Below are positions 33,269 to 43,093 of a stretch of DNA of 57,265 bases, piece after piece (within the stretch, counting starts at the first letter, position 1; each line of letters begins with the position of its first letter). Source of the DNA: Mycolicibacterium austroafricanum (GTDB lineage Bacteria; Actinomycetota; Actinomycetes; Mycobacteriales; Mycobacteriaceae). A model generated the notes under the pieces. It saw only the letters and a program-made list of their open reading frames with translations, was not told the DNA's origin and did not search any database. The DNA is taken from positions 280,277 to 337,541 of the forward strand of contig NZ_HG964457.1 in the NCBI RefSeq assembly GCF_000612725.1. The letters run 5' to 3'. A program made the translations under genes and the position numbers.

Positions 33269-34919
33269 GGTGCTCCCTTCCATGGACGGTGAACTCCGCG
33301 TCGAGGGCGTCGCGGTCGGCGTCGGTCATCAGCCGGTACCGCGGATGCCCGCGACCCGCCCAGCGGTGGACCGCGTCGTCGGTGTGCCAGCGCTGCGCCT
33401 GCAGGTCACGTTTGAGCACCTTGTTCGACCCCGTCGCCGGCAGCTTGGCCGAGATTCGCAGCAGCCGGGGAAATCCCTTGCGGCCCAGATCATCCTGGGC
33501 GACCAGAAACGAGGCGAACGCGTCGACGTCGAAGGAGCCCGGGTCGGCGACCTCGACGGCGGCCATCATCTGGTCACCCGAGCGTGGATCGGGAACGCCG
33601 TACACGGCCGCGGCGATGACGCCGGCGTGGCGGCGCAGCACCCGTTCGATGGTCAGCGTCGAGATGTTTTCGCCGTCGACGCGCAGCCAGTCACCGCGGC
33701 GGCCGGCGAAGTAGAGGAATCCGGCGCCGTCGAGGTAGCCCAGGTCGCCGGACCAGTACCAGCCGTTGCGCACCCGTTCGGCATCGGCGGCGTCGTTGCG
33801 GTAGTACCCCTCGAAGTCGGCCGCACCGCGCCGGTCGACGATCTCCCCGACGGCTTCGTCCGGGTTGAGCACCCGGCCGCTCGCGTCGAGAACCGCTGTC
33901 GGACAGAGACACAACGTCTCCGGATGCACGACCACGACGTCGTCGTGGGCGGGCCGGCCCAGCGCGGCGGGAGGTGCCGCAGGGTCGGGGGTCGCGACCG
34001 CGCCACCTTCACTGGAGCCGTACCCCTCGAACAGCTCGGCGGCGAACCGGCGCCGGAACTCCTTCTGGTCTTCCGGCGAGGCCTCGGTGCCGAAGCCGCG
34101 TTGCAGCGTGTTGTCGGCGTCATCGGGCGCCTCGGGGGTGGCCATCAGATAGCCGAGCGCCTTGCCGACGTAGGTGAAGAACGTCGCGCCGAAATACCGG
34201 ACGTCGGGCAGGAATCGGGACGCCGAGAACGTCGGCGTCAGGCACACCGTGGCCCCGTTGGCCAGCGCGGGCGCCCACAACGCCATGATCGCGTTGCCGT
34301 GGAACAACGGCATGCAGCAGTAGTCGACGTCGTCGCGGTGGTGACCGAACTTGTCGGTGGCGGCGTATGCGATACGAGCCAGCCGGCCCTGACTGCATCT
34401 GACGGCTTTCGACGTCCCGGTCGTTCCCGAGGTGAACAACAGCAGGAACAGCGACTTCGCGCCGACACCCGGCGCGGCGACCGGCTCCACCCGGTGCGCA
34501 TCCAGCAGCTGCGCGTGGTCGGGGGAGTCGACCCGCAACAGGTGATCGGGCGGCACCCCGTGGTCGAGCCCGCGCAGTCGGTCCGCGCCCGCGGCGTCGG
34601 TGACGATCAGCCGACAGTCCGCGTGCCGGATGTCGGCGGCCAGGTCCGCCGCACCGCGGGTGGGGTTCAGCCCGACGATGGTGGCGCCGGCCAGCGCGGC
34701 ACCGCCGAGCCAGAACACGAAGTCGGGCACATTGTCCAGCAGCACGCCGATGTGCGGCGGGTCCAGGTCGGACAGCGTCGACGCGATGGACGCCCGGACC
34801 GCCGACTCGTGCACCACTTCGTCCCAGGTCCAGTCCCGTTCGCGGGTGCGCAGCCCGGGTCGACGGTCCCCGGTGCGGTCCAGCAGCATCGCGGCGACGT
34901 CGTCCCGGCGGGCCGTCAT
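33255..34919 (-). CDS. Acyl-CoA synthetase, FadD17-like paralogue
   Basis: 554 residues from the ATG at 34919, overlapping fadD17 by four bases. The P-loop-like motif LLLFTSGTTGTSKAVRCSQG, GYGSSEGGA, and WYWSGDLGYLDGAGFLYFAG followed by DWLRVDGENIS match the family; KVLKRDLQ holds the C-terminal Lys. It resembles the neighbouring FadD17 along its length (for example VGLNPTR, FSASRF, YVGKALGYLMATPE), which points to tandem duplication and divergence. It probably activates another steroid or propionate side-chain acid; the substrate is unknown. Confidence 0.85.
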   Translation of the reverse strand: MTARRDDVAAMLLDRTGDRRPGLRTRERDWTWDEVVHESAVRASIASTLSDLDPPHIGVLLDNVPDFVFWLGGAALAGATIVGLNPTRGAADLAADIRHADCRLIVTDAAGADRLRGLDHGVPPDHLLRVDSPDHAQLLDAHRVEPVAAPGVGAKSLFLLLFTSGTTGTSKAVRCSQGRLARIAYAATDKFGHHRDDVDYCCMPLFHGNAIMALWAPALANGATVCLTPTFSASRFLPDVRYFGATFFTYVGKALGYLMATPEAPDDADNTLQRGFGTEASPEDQKEFRRRFAAELFEGYGSSEGGAVATPDPAAPPAALGRPAHDDVVVVHPETLCLCPTAVLDASGRVLNPDEAVGEIVDRRGAADFEGYYRNDAADAERVRNGWYWSGDLGYLDGAGFLYFAGRRGDWLRVDGENISTLTIERVLRRHAGVIAAAVYGVPDPRSGDQMMAAVEVADPGSFDVDAFASFLVAQDDLGRKGFPRLLRISAKLPATGSNKVLKRDLQAQRWHTDDAVHRWAGRGHPRYRLMTDADRDALDAEFTVHGREHHVAE

Positions 34920-36427
34920 GGTCGCCGGATCGGGTGGACGGGGTCGGGGCAGTCGGTGCCCTCGGCGGACAGCTCGCGCTTGAGGATCTTGAACGTCTCG
35001 GTGCGCGGCAGCGCGGTGGCCGTGCGCACGAACCGCGGCCACTGTTTGGGTCCCAGATCGCTTTGCTCACACAAGAACTGAGTGAAGGAGTCCGGGTCGA
35101 ACGCGGCGATGTCGGGCAGCACCAGCGCCGCCATCACCTGGTCGCCGACGGCCGGGTCGGGGATCGGGTACACCGCGGCCTCGGTGACGCCGGGGAACCG
35201 CATCAGGATCCGCTCGATCGGCGCGGTGCCGAGGTTCTCACCGTCGACGCGCATCCAATCGCCGAGCCTGCCCGCGAAGTACGCGAAGCCACGCTCGTCG
35301 CGGTAGGCCAGGTCACCGCTGTGGTAGACGCCGCCGCGCATGCGCTCGGCCTCGGCGTCGGGGTCCCGGTAATACCCGCGGAACTGGCCGGGCCCTTCGG
35401 TGTTCACCAGTTCGCCGACGACGCCGGGCGGACATTCTGCGCCGGTGTCGACGTCGACGATCGTCACCCCGCCGACGAGCGGACCGAGTGCGCCCTCGGG
35501 GGTGTCGGGGGTGCGGGCGATCGACACCCCGCCCTCGCTGGAGCCGAACCCGTCGACCACGGTCACCCCGAAGCGCTCGGCGAAGCGGCGCAGATCGCGG
35601 GGCGCGCCCTCGTTGCCGTACGCCACCCGGAGCGGGTTGTCGGCGTCGTCGGGCTTCTCGGGGGTGGCCAGGATGTAGGACAGCGGTTTGCCGACGTAGT
35701 TGGCGTAGGTGGCGCCGAAGCGGCGCACGTCCGGGATGAACTGTGACGCGGAGAACTTGCGGCGCAACGCGATCGACGCACCGGCCGCCACCCCGGGTGC
35801 CCAGCCCGCCATGATCGCGTTGGAATGGAACAGCGGCATCGACAGATAGCAGGTGTCCGCGGCGCCGAGCCCGAACCGCTGCGCGAGCATCACCCCGGGG
35901 AACGCCACCTTCTCATGCGTGCACCGCACCGCCTTGGGGTGACCGCTGGTGCCCGAGGTGAAGATCAGCATGAAAAGGTCGTCAGGGTCGGGGTCCGGAA
36001 AGTCGACGGCCGCACCACGGTGGGTGGCGAGTTCGTCTGCGAACAACGAGGATTCGACGTCGACAGCCGCGATTCCGTCGTGCGGAGCGGACCGGTCGGC
36101 CAGCACCAACTGACAGTCGGCGTGGTCGACGTCGCGCTGCAGTGCCGCGCCGCGGCGGGTGGGATTCAACCCGACCGGCACGATGCCCGACAACGCCGCC
36201 GCGACCAGCACGGTGCCGAAGAACGGGGTGTTGCCCAGCAGCACCCCGACGTGCGCGGGGCGGTCCGGGTCGAGCCGGTCACGCAGCGCCGCGGCCAGCG
36301 CGGCACCGTCGCGAATGTGGTTGCGCCAGCTGACGAACGACACCGAACCGGTCTCCGGGTCGACCCAGCGCACACCCCGGTCGTCGACCTCGGTGAGTTC
36401 CGCCAGCAGGGACGAGACAGTAGCCAC
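34916..36427 (-). CDS. fadD17: Steroid acyl-CoA synthetase FadD17
   Basis: 503 residues from the GTG at 36427, close to the remembered length of Rv3506; upstream in-frame codons run back into fadE27. Motifs: LIFTSGTSGHPKAVRCTHEK, GFGSSEGGV, YHSGDLAYRDERGFAYFAG, RVDGENLGTAPIERILMR and KILKRELSAEG. FadD17 is reported to activate C24 steroid acids (five-carbon side chain). It lies 13 bases after fadE27. The order fadE26-fadE27-fadD17 is conserved in M. tuberculosis. Confidence 0.9.
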   Translation of the reverse strand: MATVSSLLAELTEVDDRGVRWVDPETGSVSFVSWRNHIRDGAALAAALRDRLDPDRPAHVGVLLGNTPFFGTVLVAAALSGIVPVGLNPTRRGAALQRDVDHADCQLVLADRSAPHDGIAAVDVESSLFADELATHRGAAVDFPDPDPDDLFMLIFTSGTSGHPKAVRCTHEKVAFPGVMLAQRFGLGAADTCYLSMPLFHSNAIMAGWAPGVAAGASIALRRKFSASQFIPDVRRFGATYANYVGKPLSYILATPEKPDDADNPLRVAYGNEGAPRDLRRFAERFGVTVVDGFGSSEGGVSIARTPDTPEGALGPLVGGVTIVDVDTGAECPPGVVGELVNTEGPGQFRGYYRDPDAEAERMRGGVYHSGDLAYRDERGFAYFAGRLGDWMRVDGENLGTAPIERILMRFPGVTEAAVYPIPDPAVGDQVMAALVLPDIAAFDPDSFTQFLCEQSDLGPKQWPRFVRTATALPRTETFKILKRELSAEGTDCPDPVHPIRRP

Positions 36428-36440
36428 CGCAGAGGTGGTT

Positions 36441-37550
36441 TCAGGCCGGGGTGTCGGCCAGCTCGCGGCCGATGCGCAACAACTGCCCGGTGGCTCCGCC
36501 GACCGCGAACTCGGTCTGCTTGGCGGCCAGGAAGTAGCGGTGCACCGGATGGTCGATGTCGATTCCGACACCGCCGTGGACGTGCACCGTCGTGTGCGCG
36601 ACGCGGTGGCCTGCCTCGGCCGCCCAGAACGCCGCGCTGGCGACATCGAGGTCGGCAGGAAGATCCTCGGACAGCCGCCACGCCGCCTGGGTCAACGTCA
36701 GGCGCAGGCCCTTGATGTCGATGTAACCGTCGGCCAGCCGTGACGAGACGGCCTGGAAGCTGCCGATCGGACGGTCGAACTGTTCACGTTTGCGGGCGTA
36801 GGACGCCGTCAGCTCCAGCGCGCGCTCCAGCACCCCGAGCTGATAGGCGCTGCGGCCCAACGCATGCCGGGTCACCAGCCAATCCAGCACCTCGGGACCC
36901 CCGACACGTCGGTCGCTGCCGATCGCGACGCCCTGCAGCTGCAATCCGGCCACACTGCCGTGCCCGGTGGTGTCCAGTGCGGTGACCGCAACCCCGTCGT
37001 CGGCCGAGCCGACCAGGAAAACAGCTGTCCCGGAGTCGGTTTCGGCGGGAACCAGGAAGGCGTCGGCATTCACTCCGAACGCCACCTGGGTCCTGCTGCC
37101 GGTCAGCGTGTAGCCGTCCCCGGAACCCTGGGCCAGCACCGGGCCCTCGCCCATCTCGCCGTCGAATGCCACGGCGAGCACCTTCTCACCCTTGATCGCC
37201 TGCGCCGCCCAGTCCTGCTGCAGCGACGCGGAACCGAACTTGGCCAGCGCCCCGGCGGCGAGCACCACCGATTCCAGGTAGGGAACCGCGGCCAACTGGC
37301 GCCCCAGCGCCACCAGCACCGCGACCTCCTCCAGCACCCCGAAACCGCCGCCACCCAACGACTCCGGCGACGTGGTGGACAGGATGTCGGCGTCGATCAG
37401 CTTGCCCCACAGATCGCGGTCGAACCGTCCCCCTGCTTCGGGTCGCAGCCCGTCGAGCTCGCGTTGATGCTCCGGTGTGCACACGGACTCGGTGATGGTG
37501 CGCACCAGACCGCCGAGGTCCTCACTGGCTTCCGTCGTCTTGAAATCCAT
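36441..37550 (-). CDS. fadE27: Acyl-CoA dehydrogenase subunit FadE27 (ChsE5)
   Basis: 369 residues, ATG start. An acyl-CoA dehydrogenase of the shorter, divergent subunit type: KFGSASLQQDWAAQAI, LTGSRTQVAFGVNADAFLV, YARKREQFDRPIGSFQAVSS, and VHVHGGVGIDIDHPVHRYFL near the end. With FadE26 it forms a heterotetramer (ChsE4-ChsE5) that oxidises the C26 acyl-CoA of the cholesterol side chain. Eight bases follow fadE26. Co-expression from the KstR promoter at 38821. Confidence 0.9.
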   Translation of the reverse strand: MDFKTTEASEDLGGLVRTITESVCTPEHQRELDGLRPEAGGRFDRDLWGKLIDADILSTTSPESLGGGGFGVLEEVAVLVALGRQLAAVPYLESVVLAAGALAKFGSASLQQDWAAQAIKGEKVLAVAFDGEMGEGPVLAQGSGDGYTLTGSRTQVAFGVNADAFLVPAETDSGTAVFLVGSADDGVAVTALDTTGHGSVAGLQLQGVAIGSDRRVGGPEVLDWLVTRHALGRSAYQLGVLERALELTASYARKREQFDRPIGSFQAVSSRLADGYIDIKGLRLTLTQAAWRLSEDLPADLDVASAAFWAAEAGHRVAHTTVHVHGGVGIDIDHPVHRYFLAAKQTEFAVGGATGQLLRIGRELADTPA

Positions 37551-37558
37551 CTCAGGTC

Positions 37559-38740
<1,182 letters not shown>

Positions 38741-38820
38741 CGCGTCGTCCTCACTTGTCTGCGAGCCTTGTGTCCGGGTGCCATCCTGGAGGCCCGGGGA
38801 TACCTCGGGTGTTCCCCGGT

Positions 38821-38838
38821 TGTAACACGTTCTAGTCT
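38821..38838. promoter_or_regulatory. KstR-type operator between fadE26 and fdxD, with fdxD -10 box
   Basis: TGTAACACGTTCTA (38821-38834) fits TNNAACNNGTTNNA. TAGTCT (38833-38838) is the likely -10 of fdxD, giving a short leader with AGGAGG. The leftward promoter serves fadE26 and the five genes after it. Confidence 0.83.
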
Positions 38839-38875
38839 TGGGGTCCAGGGTGGTCGGGACCGACAGGAGGATCTG

Positions 38876-39067
38876 ATGCGAGTGGAAGTGGATCGTGACC
38901 GTTGCGAGGGCAACGCGGTGTGTGTCGGAATAGCCCCCGACCTGTTCGAGCTCGACGATGACGACTACGCCGTCGTCAAGGCCGACCCCGTTCCGGCGCA
39001 GGAGGAGGCGGTGGCCGAGCAGGCCATCAACGAGTGCCCGCGCGCAGCCCTGATCCGTCACGACTAG
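38876..39067 (+). CDS. fdxD: Small single-cluster ferredoxin FdxD
   Basis: 63 residues. Cys10, Cys16 and Cys54 (RCEGNAVC ... ECP) give the Cys-x5-Cys and Cys-Pro pattern of 3Fe-4S or incomplete 4Fe-4S ferredoxins that feed P450s. AGGAGG lies five bases before the ATG. Probable electron donor to a P450 of the pathway (CYP142 is in this window). It lies 13 bases before hsd4A and matches Rv3503c. Confidence 0.88.
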   Translation: MRVEVDRDRCEGNAVCVGIAPDLFELDDDDYAVVKADPVPAQEEAVAEQAINECPRAALIRHD

Positions 39068-39080
39068 AGGTAGTAATAAG

Positions 39081-40004
39081 TTGACCCACACTGATCTGTC
39101 CGGCCACGTCGCCGTCGTCACCGGTGCCGCCGCAGGCCTCGGCCGTGCCGAGGCCATCGGACTCGCCAAGGCGGGCGCCACCGTCGTCGTCAACGACATC
39201 GCGCCCGCGCTCGACAAGTCCGACGTCCTCGACGAGATCGCGGCGGCCGGCTCCAAGGGTGTCGCCGTGGCCGGTGACATCAGCCAGCGCTCCACCGCCG
39301 ATGAGCTCGTCGAGACCGCCGACGGCCTGGGCGGTCTGGCGATCGTCGTCAACAACGCCGGCATCACCCGCGACCGGATCCTGTTCAACATGACCGACGA
39401 GGAGTGGGACGCGGTCATCGCGGTGCACCTGCGCGGGCATTTCCTGCTGACGCGAAATGCCGCGACCTATTGGCGGTCGAAGGCCAAGCAGGGCGGTCCT
39501 GGCGTCGAGAACGGGCAAATCTACGGGCGGATCATCAACACGTCGTCGGAGGCCGGGCTGTCCGGGCCGGTGGGGCAGCCCAACTACGGCGCGGCCAAGG
39601 CGGGCATCACGGCGCTGACGTTGTCGGCGGCCCGGGCGCTGGGACGTTTCGGCGTGCGCGCCAACGCGATCGCGCCACGGGCGCGTACCGCGATGACGGC
39701 CGGGGTGTTCGGCGACGCACCGGAGCTTCCCGAAGGCGCCGTCGACCCGCTGTCGCCGGACCACGTGGTCAACCTGGTCCGGTTCCTGGCTTCTCCGGCC
39801 GCGGAAGGCGTCAACGGACAACTCTTCATCGTTTATGGTCCGACGGTGACCCTGATGGCGGCTCCGACGGCTGAGCGGCAGTTCAGCGCCGACGGCGCCG
39901 AGTGGGACCCGGCCGACCTTTCGGATACGCTGCGGAACTACTTTGCTGACCGGGACCCCGAGCGGAGTTTCTCGGCGGCGATGGGACTCGGCGACCCCCA
40001 CTGA
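39081..40004 (+). CDS. hsd4A: Steroid 17-beta-hydroxysteroid / beta-hydroxyacyl-CoA dehydrogenase Hsd4A
   Basis: 307 residues, TTG start with GAGG upstream and no better candidate. SDR motifs: VTGAAAGLGRAEAIGLA, VVNNAGITRD, NTSSEAGLSGPVGQPNYGAA, with the catalytic Ser, Tyr (YGAAK) and Lys. Hsd4A in steroid-degrading mycobacteria has both 17-beta-hydroxysteroid and 22-hydroxyacyl-CoA dehydrogenase activity, and its loss gives C22 steroid products. Same operon as fdxD, upstream of mce4. Orthologue of Rv3502c. Confidence 0.9.
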   Translation: MTHTDLSGHVAVVTGAAAGLGRAEAIGLAKAGATVVVNDIAPALDKSDVLDEIAAAGSKGVAVAGDISQRSTADELVETADGLGGLAIVVNNAGITRDRILFNMTDEEWDAVIAVHLRGHFLLTRNAATYWRSKAKQGGPGVENGQIYGRIINTSSEAGLSGPVGQPNYGAAKAGITALTLSAARALGRFGVRANAIAPRARTAMTAGVFGDAPELPEGAVDPLSPDHVVNLVRFLASPAAEGVNGQLFIVYGPTVTLMAAPTAERQFSADGAEWDPADLSDTLRNYFADRDPERSFSAAMGLGDPH

Positions 40005-40034
40005 CAGTCCCTGTTGTCAGTAGCCAGCGTCAAT

Positions 40035-40048
40035 TAGAACACGTTCTA
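40035..40048. promoter_or_regulatory. KstR-type operator, distal site of the mce4 promoter
   Basis: TAGAACACGTTCTA is a perfect KstR site 31 bases after hsd4A and 89 bases upstream of a second site. Confidence 0.85.
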
Positions 40049-40115
40049 GAATGAACTGCGTCACAGTGGCTTTGAGCTGCGCATATGTCACGATGCAGAT
40101 GCGTTTTGGCGTTCT

Positions 40116-40148
40116 TTGACACTGCGAACACGTTCTAGTTAGTATGAT
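40116..40148 (+). promoter_or_regulatory. mce4 promoter with proximal KstR-type site
   Basis: TTGACA (40116-40121) and TATGAT (40143-40148) flank GCGAACACGTTCTA (40124-40137), which misses the first T of the KstR consensus. The 21-base spacing is longer than the usual 17. The predicted start near 40155 leaves a leader of about 120 bases before yrbE4A. Confidence 0.65.
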
Positions 40149-40274
40149 CCGGCCAGCTAAGAGCAGCGCTTATCCGATGGGTGGGTGAACGGCGTCGGTG
40201 GTCAGTGTCGAAATCTTCGCCACAGCCCCCTGTCTGCACGTCCTCTCCAGCGCGTCCCGAGAACGGAGCCGAGG

Positions 40275-41039
40275 TTGATCGAACAGCTTGCGGCGCCTGC
40301 GCGGGCCGTGGGCGGGTTCGTCGAAATGTCCTTGGACACGTTCGTCAAAACCTTCCGTCGGCCGTTCCAGTTCCGGGAGTTCCTCGAGCAGACCTGGATG
40401 ATCGCGCGGGTCTCGCTGGTACCGACGCTGCTGGTCGCCATCCCGTTCACGGTGCTGGTGGCGTTCACGCTGAACATCCTGCTGCGGGAGATCGGCGCCG
40501 CGGACCTGTCGGGCGCCGGAACAGCGTTCGGCACCATCACCCAGTTGGGCCCGGTGGTGACGGTGCTCGTCGTCGCCGGCGCCGGCGCGACCGCGATCTG
40601 CGCCGACCTCGGCGCCCGCACCATCCGCGAGGAGATCGACGCGATGCGGGTGCTGGGCATCGACCCGATCCAGCGCCTCGTCGTGCCCCGTGTGCTGGCC
40701 TCGACGTTCGTCGCACTGCTGCTCAACGGGCTGGTCTGCCTGATCGGCCTGTCCGGCGGCTATGTGTTCTCAGTGTTCCTCCAGGGCGTCAACCCCGGGG
40801 CGTTCATCAACGGGCTCACCGTGCTGACCGGCCTCGGCGAGCTCGTCCTCGCCGAGATCAAGGCCCTGCTGTTCGGTGTGGTCGCCGGACTGGTCGGCTG
40901 TTACCGCGGCCTGACCGTCAAGGGTGGCCCCAAGGGCGTCGGCAACGCAGTCAACGAGACCGTCGTCTACGCGTTCATCTGTCTGTTCGTGATCAACGTG
41001 ATCATGACGGCGGTCGGGGTCCGGGTGCTGGATTCATGA
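40275..41039 (+). CDS. yrbE4A: Mce4 transporter permease YrbE4A
   Basis: 254 residues from the TTG at 40275, the same length as Rv3501c as remembered; GGAG lies six bases upstream. The frame extends further upstream, but that part does not resemble the family. MlaE/YrbE permease features: several membrane segments, RPFQFREFLEQTWMIARVS near the N-terminus, and the conserved EEIDAMRVLGIDPI loop that contacts the ATPase. It forms the membrane channel of the Mce4 sterol importer with YrbE4B. It overlaps yrbE4B by four bases. Confidence 0.9.
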   Translation: MIEQLAAPARAVGGFVEMSLDTFVKTFRRPFQFREFLEQTWMIARVSLVPTLLVAIPFTVLVAFTLNILLREIGAADLSGAGTAFGTITQLGPVVTVLVVAGAGATAICADLGARTIREEIDAMRVLGIDPIQRLVVPRVLASTFVALLLNGLVCLIGLSGGYVFSVFLQGVNPGAFINGLTVLTGLGELVLAEIKALLFGVVAGLVGCYRGLTVKGGPKGVGNAVNETVVYAFICLFVINVIMTAVGVRVLDS

Positions 41040-41878
41040 GCTACGACGCCACCATCCGGTTCCGCCGGCTGCTCCGATTCTTCCCCAGGGCCGTCGACAC
41101 CGTGGGGGAGCAGGCGCTGTTCTACGGCGAGACGTTCCGTTACGTCCCGAACGCGCTGACCCGGTACCGCAAGGAGACCATCCGGCTCATCGCCGAGATG
41201 TCCATGGGGACCGGTGCACTCGTGATGATCGGCGGCACCGTCGGTGTCGCGGCGTTCATGACGCTGGCCTCGGGCGGTGTGATCGCGGTGCAGGGTTACT
41301 CGTCGCTGGGCAACATCGGCATCGAGGCACTCACCGGCTTCCTGTCGGCGTTCCTCAACGTACGCATCGTGGCGCCGGTGATCGCCGGTATCGCGCTGGC
41401 GGCGACCATCGGCGCGGGTGCCACGGCACAGCTGGGCGCGATGCGGGTCGCCGAGGAGATCGACGCGGTGGAATCGATGGCGGTGCACGCGGTCTCGTAT
41501 CTGGTGTCGACACGGCTGATCGCCGGGCTGATCGCGATCGTCCCGCTGTACGCGCTGTCGGTGCTGGCGGCGTTCTTCGCCGCGAGATTCACGACGGTCT
41601 ACATCAACGGACAGTCCGCGGGCCTCTACGACCACTACTTCAACACATTCCTGATCCCCAGCGATCTGCTGTGGTCGTTCCTGCAGGCGATCGTGATGTC
41701 GATCGCGGTGATGCTGGTCCACACCTACTACGGCTACAACGCCTCGGGTGGTCCCGTCGGCGTGGGCATCGCCGTGGGTCAGGCGGTGCGGACCTCGTTG
41801 ATCGTCGTGGTGACGATCGTGCTGTTCATCTCTCTCGCCGTATACGGCGCGTCCGGCAACTTCAACCTCTCCGGGTAA
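41036..41878 (+). CDS. yrbE4B: Mce4 transporter permease YrbE4B
   Basis: 280 residues, ATG overlapping the yrbE4A stop. MlaE-type permease with five to six hydrophobic segments and EEIDAVESMAVHAVSYLVST, the loop equivalent to that of YrbE4A. Partner of YrbE4A in the inner membrane. Length and order agree with Rv3500c. Twelve bases to mce4A. Confidence 0.9.
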   Translation: MSYDATIRFRRLLRFFPRAVDTVGEQALFYGETFRYVPNALTRYRKETIRLIAEMSMGTGALVMIGGTVGVAAFMTLASGGVIAVQGYSSLGNIGIEALTGFLSAFLNVRIVAPVIAGIALAATIGAGATAQLGAMRVAEEIDAVESMAVHAVSYLVSTRLIAGLIAIVPLYALSVLAAFFAARFTTVYINGQSAGLYDHYFNTFLIPSDLLWSFLQAIVMSIAVMLVHTYYGYNASGGPVGVGIAVGQAVRTSLIVVVTIVLFISLAVYGASGNFNLSG

Positions 41879-41890
41879 GGCGGGAACGCG

Positions 41891-43093
41891 ATGGCCGACG
41901 GTAATGCGAAGCGCAGTCATGTGAGGATCGCTGCGGCGATCCTCGCTGCGCTGGTGCTCGCCGCAGCCGTGTTCACGTATCTGTCCTACACCGCGGCGTT
42001 CACCCCGACGGACAAGGTGACGGTGCTCTCGCCGCGGGCCGGCCTCGTCATGGACGTCGACGCGAAGGTCAAGTACCGGGGGATCCAGGTCGGCAAGGTC
42101 GAATCGATCGAGTACGCCGGTGACGCCGCCAAGCTCACGCTGGCGATCAACCGCGGCGACCTGCGGTACATCCCGGCCGACGCCCCGGTGCGCATCGGTG
42201 GCACCACGATCTTCGGCGCGAAGTCGGTCGAGTTCCTGCCACCGGAGTACCCGAACGGCCAGGCGTTGAGCCCCGGCGCCGAGGTGAAGGCCGACTCCGT
42301 TCAGCTCGAGGTCAACACGCTGTTCCAGACCCTGACCGACCTGCTGGACAAGATCGACCCGATCGAACTCAACGCCACCCTGTCCGCGCTGGGCGAGGGT
42401 TTGCGCGGCAACGGCGACGACGTCGGCGCGCTGCTGTCCGGACTGAACTACTACGTGGGTCAGCTCAATCCGAAACTGCCCGCGCTGCAGGAGGACCTGC
42501 GCCGCACCGCGGTCGTCGCCGACATCTACGGCGACGCCGGACCGGACCTGGTCCGCGTCCTCGACAACGCCCCCGCCATCAGCAAGACCATCGTCGACGA
42601 ACAGGACAACCTGAACGCGGCTCTGTTGGCGGCGACCGGGCTGGCCAACAACGGGACGGCGACTTTCGAGCCCGCCGCCGACGACTACATCGCCGCGGTG
42701 CAACGTCTGCGCGCTCCGCTCAAGGTCGCCGGGGAATACTCGCCGGTGATCGGTTGCACGCTGAAAGGCACGGCGAACGCGATCGACCGGTTCGCGCCGA
42801 TCATCGGTGGGATCAGGCCCGGCCTGTTCGTCTCGTCGAACTTCCTGCCCGGTTCGCCCGCGTACACCTACCCGGAGAGCCTGCCGATCGTCAACGCCTC
42901 GGGCGGCCCGAATTGCCGTGGCCTGCCTGATGTTCCGAGCAAGCAGTACGGCGGGTCCTGGTATCACACACCGTTCCTGGTCACCGACAACGCCTATGTT
43001 CCGTACCAGCCGAACACCGAGTTGCAGTTCGACGCGCCGTCGACGCTGCAGTTCCTGTTCAACGGCGCTTACGCGGAAAGGGACGACTTCTGA
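41891..43093 (+). CDS. mce4A: Mce4A substrate-binding protein
   Basis: 400 residues, identical in length to Rv3499c as remembered. One N-terminal membrane anchor (residues ~11-33) precedes an MCE domain: RAGLVMDVDAKVKYRGIQVG and FGAKSVEFLPP. A long helical region follows, then YAERDDF at the end. It forms part of the periplasmic tube that carries sterols to YrbE4A/B. TGATG overlap with mce4B. Confidence 0.92.
   Translation: MADGNAKRSHVRIAAAILAALVLAAAVFTYLSYTAAFTPTDKVTVLSPRAGLVMDVDAKVKYRGIQVGKVESIEYAGDAAKLTLAINRGDLRYIPADAPVRIGGTTIFGAKSVEFLPPEYPNGQALSPGAEVKADSVQLEVNTLFQTLTDLLDKIDPIELNATLSALGEGLRGNGDDVGALLSGLNYYVGQLNPKLPALQEDLRRTAVVADIYGDAGPDLVRVLDNAPAISKTIVDEQDNLNAALLAATGLANNGTATFEPAADDYIAAVQRLRAPLKVAGEYSPVIGCTLKGTANAIDRFAPIIGGIRPGLFVSSNFLPGSPAYTYPESLPIVNASGGPNCRGLPDVPSKQYGGSWYHTPFLVTDNAYVPYQPNTELQFDAPSTLQFLFNGAYAERDDF

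Noticed and set aside
33201..35081. 626-codon plus-strand frame opposite the two fadD genes
   Set aside because: Antisense shadow; the minus strand holds full adenylate-forming enzyme motifs.
40967..42967. 666-codon minus-strand frame opposite yrbE4B and mce4A
   Set aside because: Antisense to conserved transporter genes of expected length.
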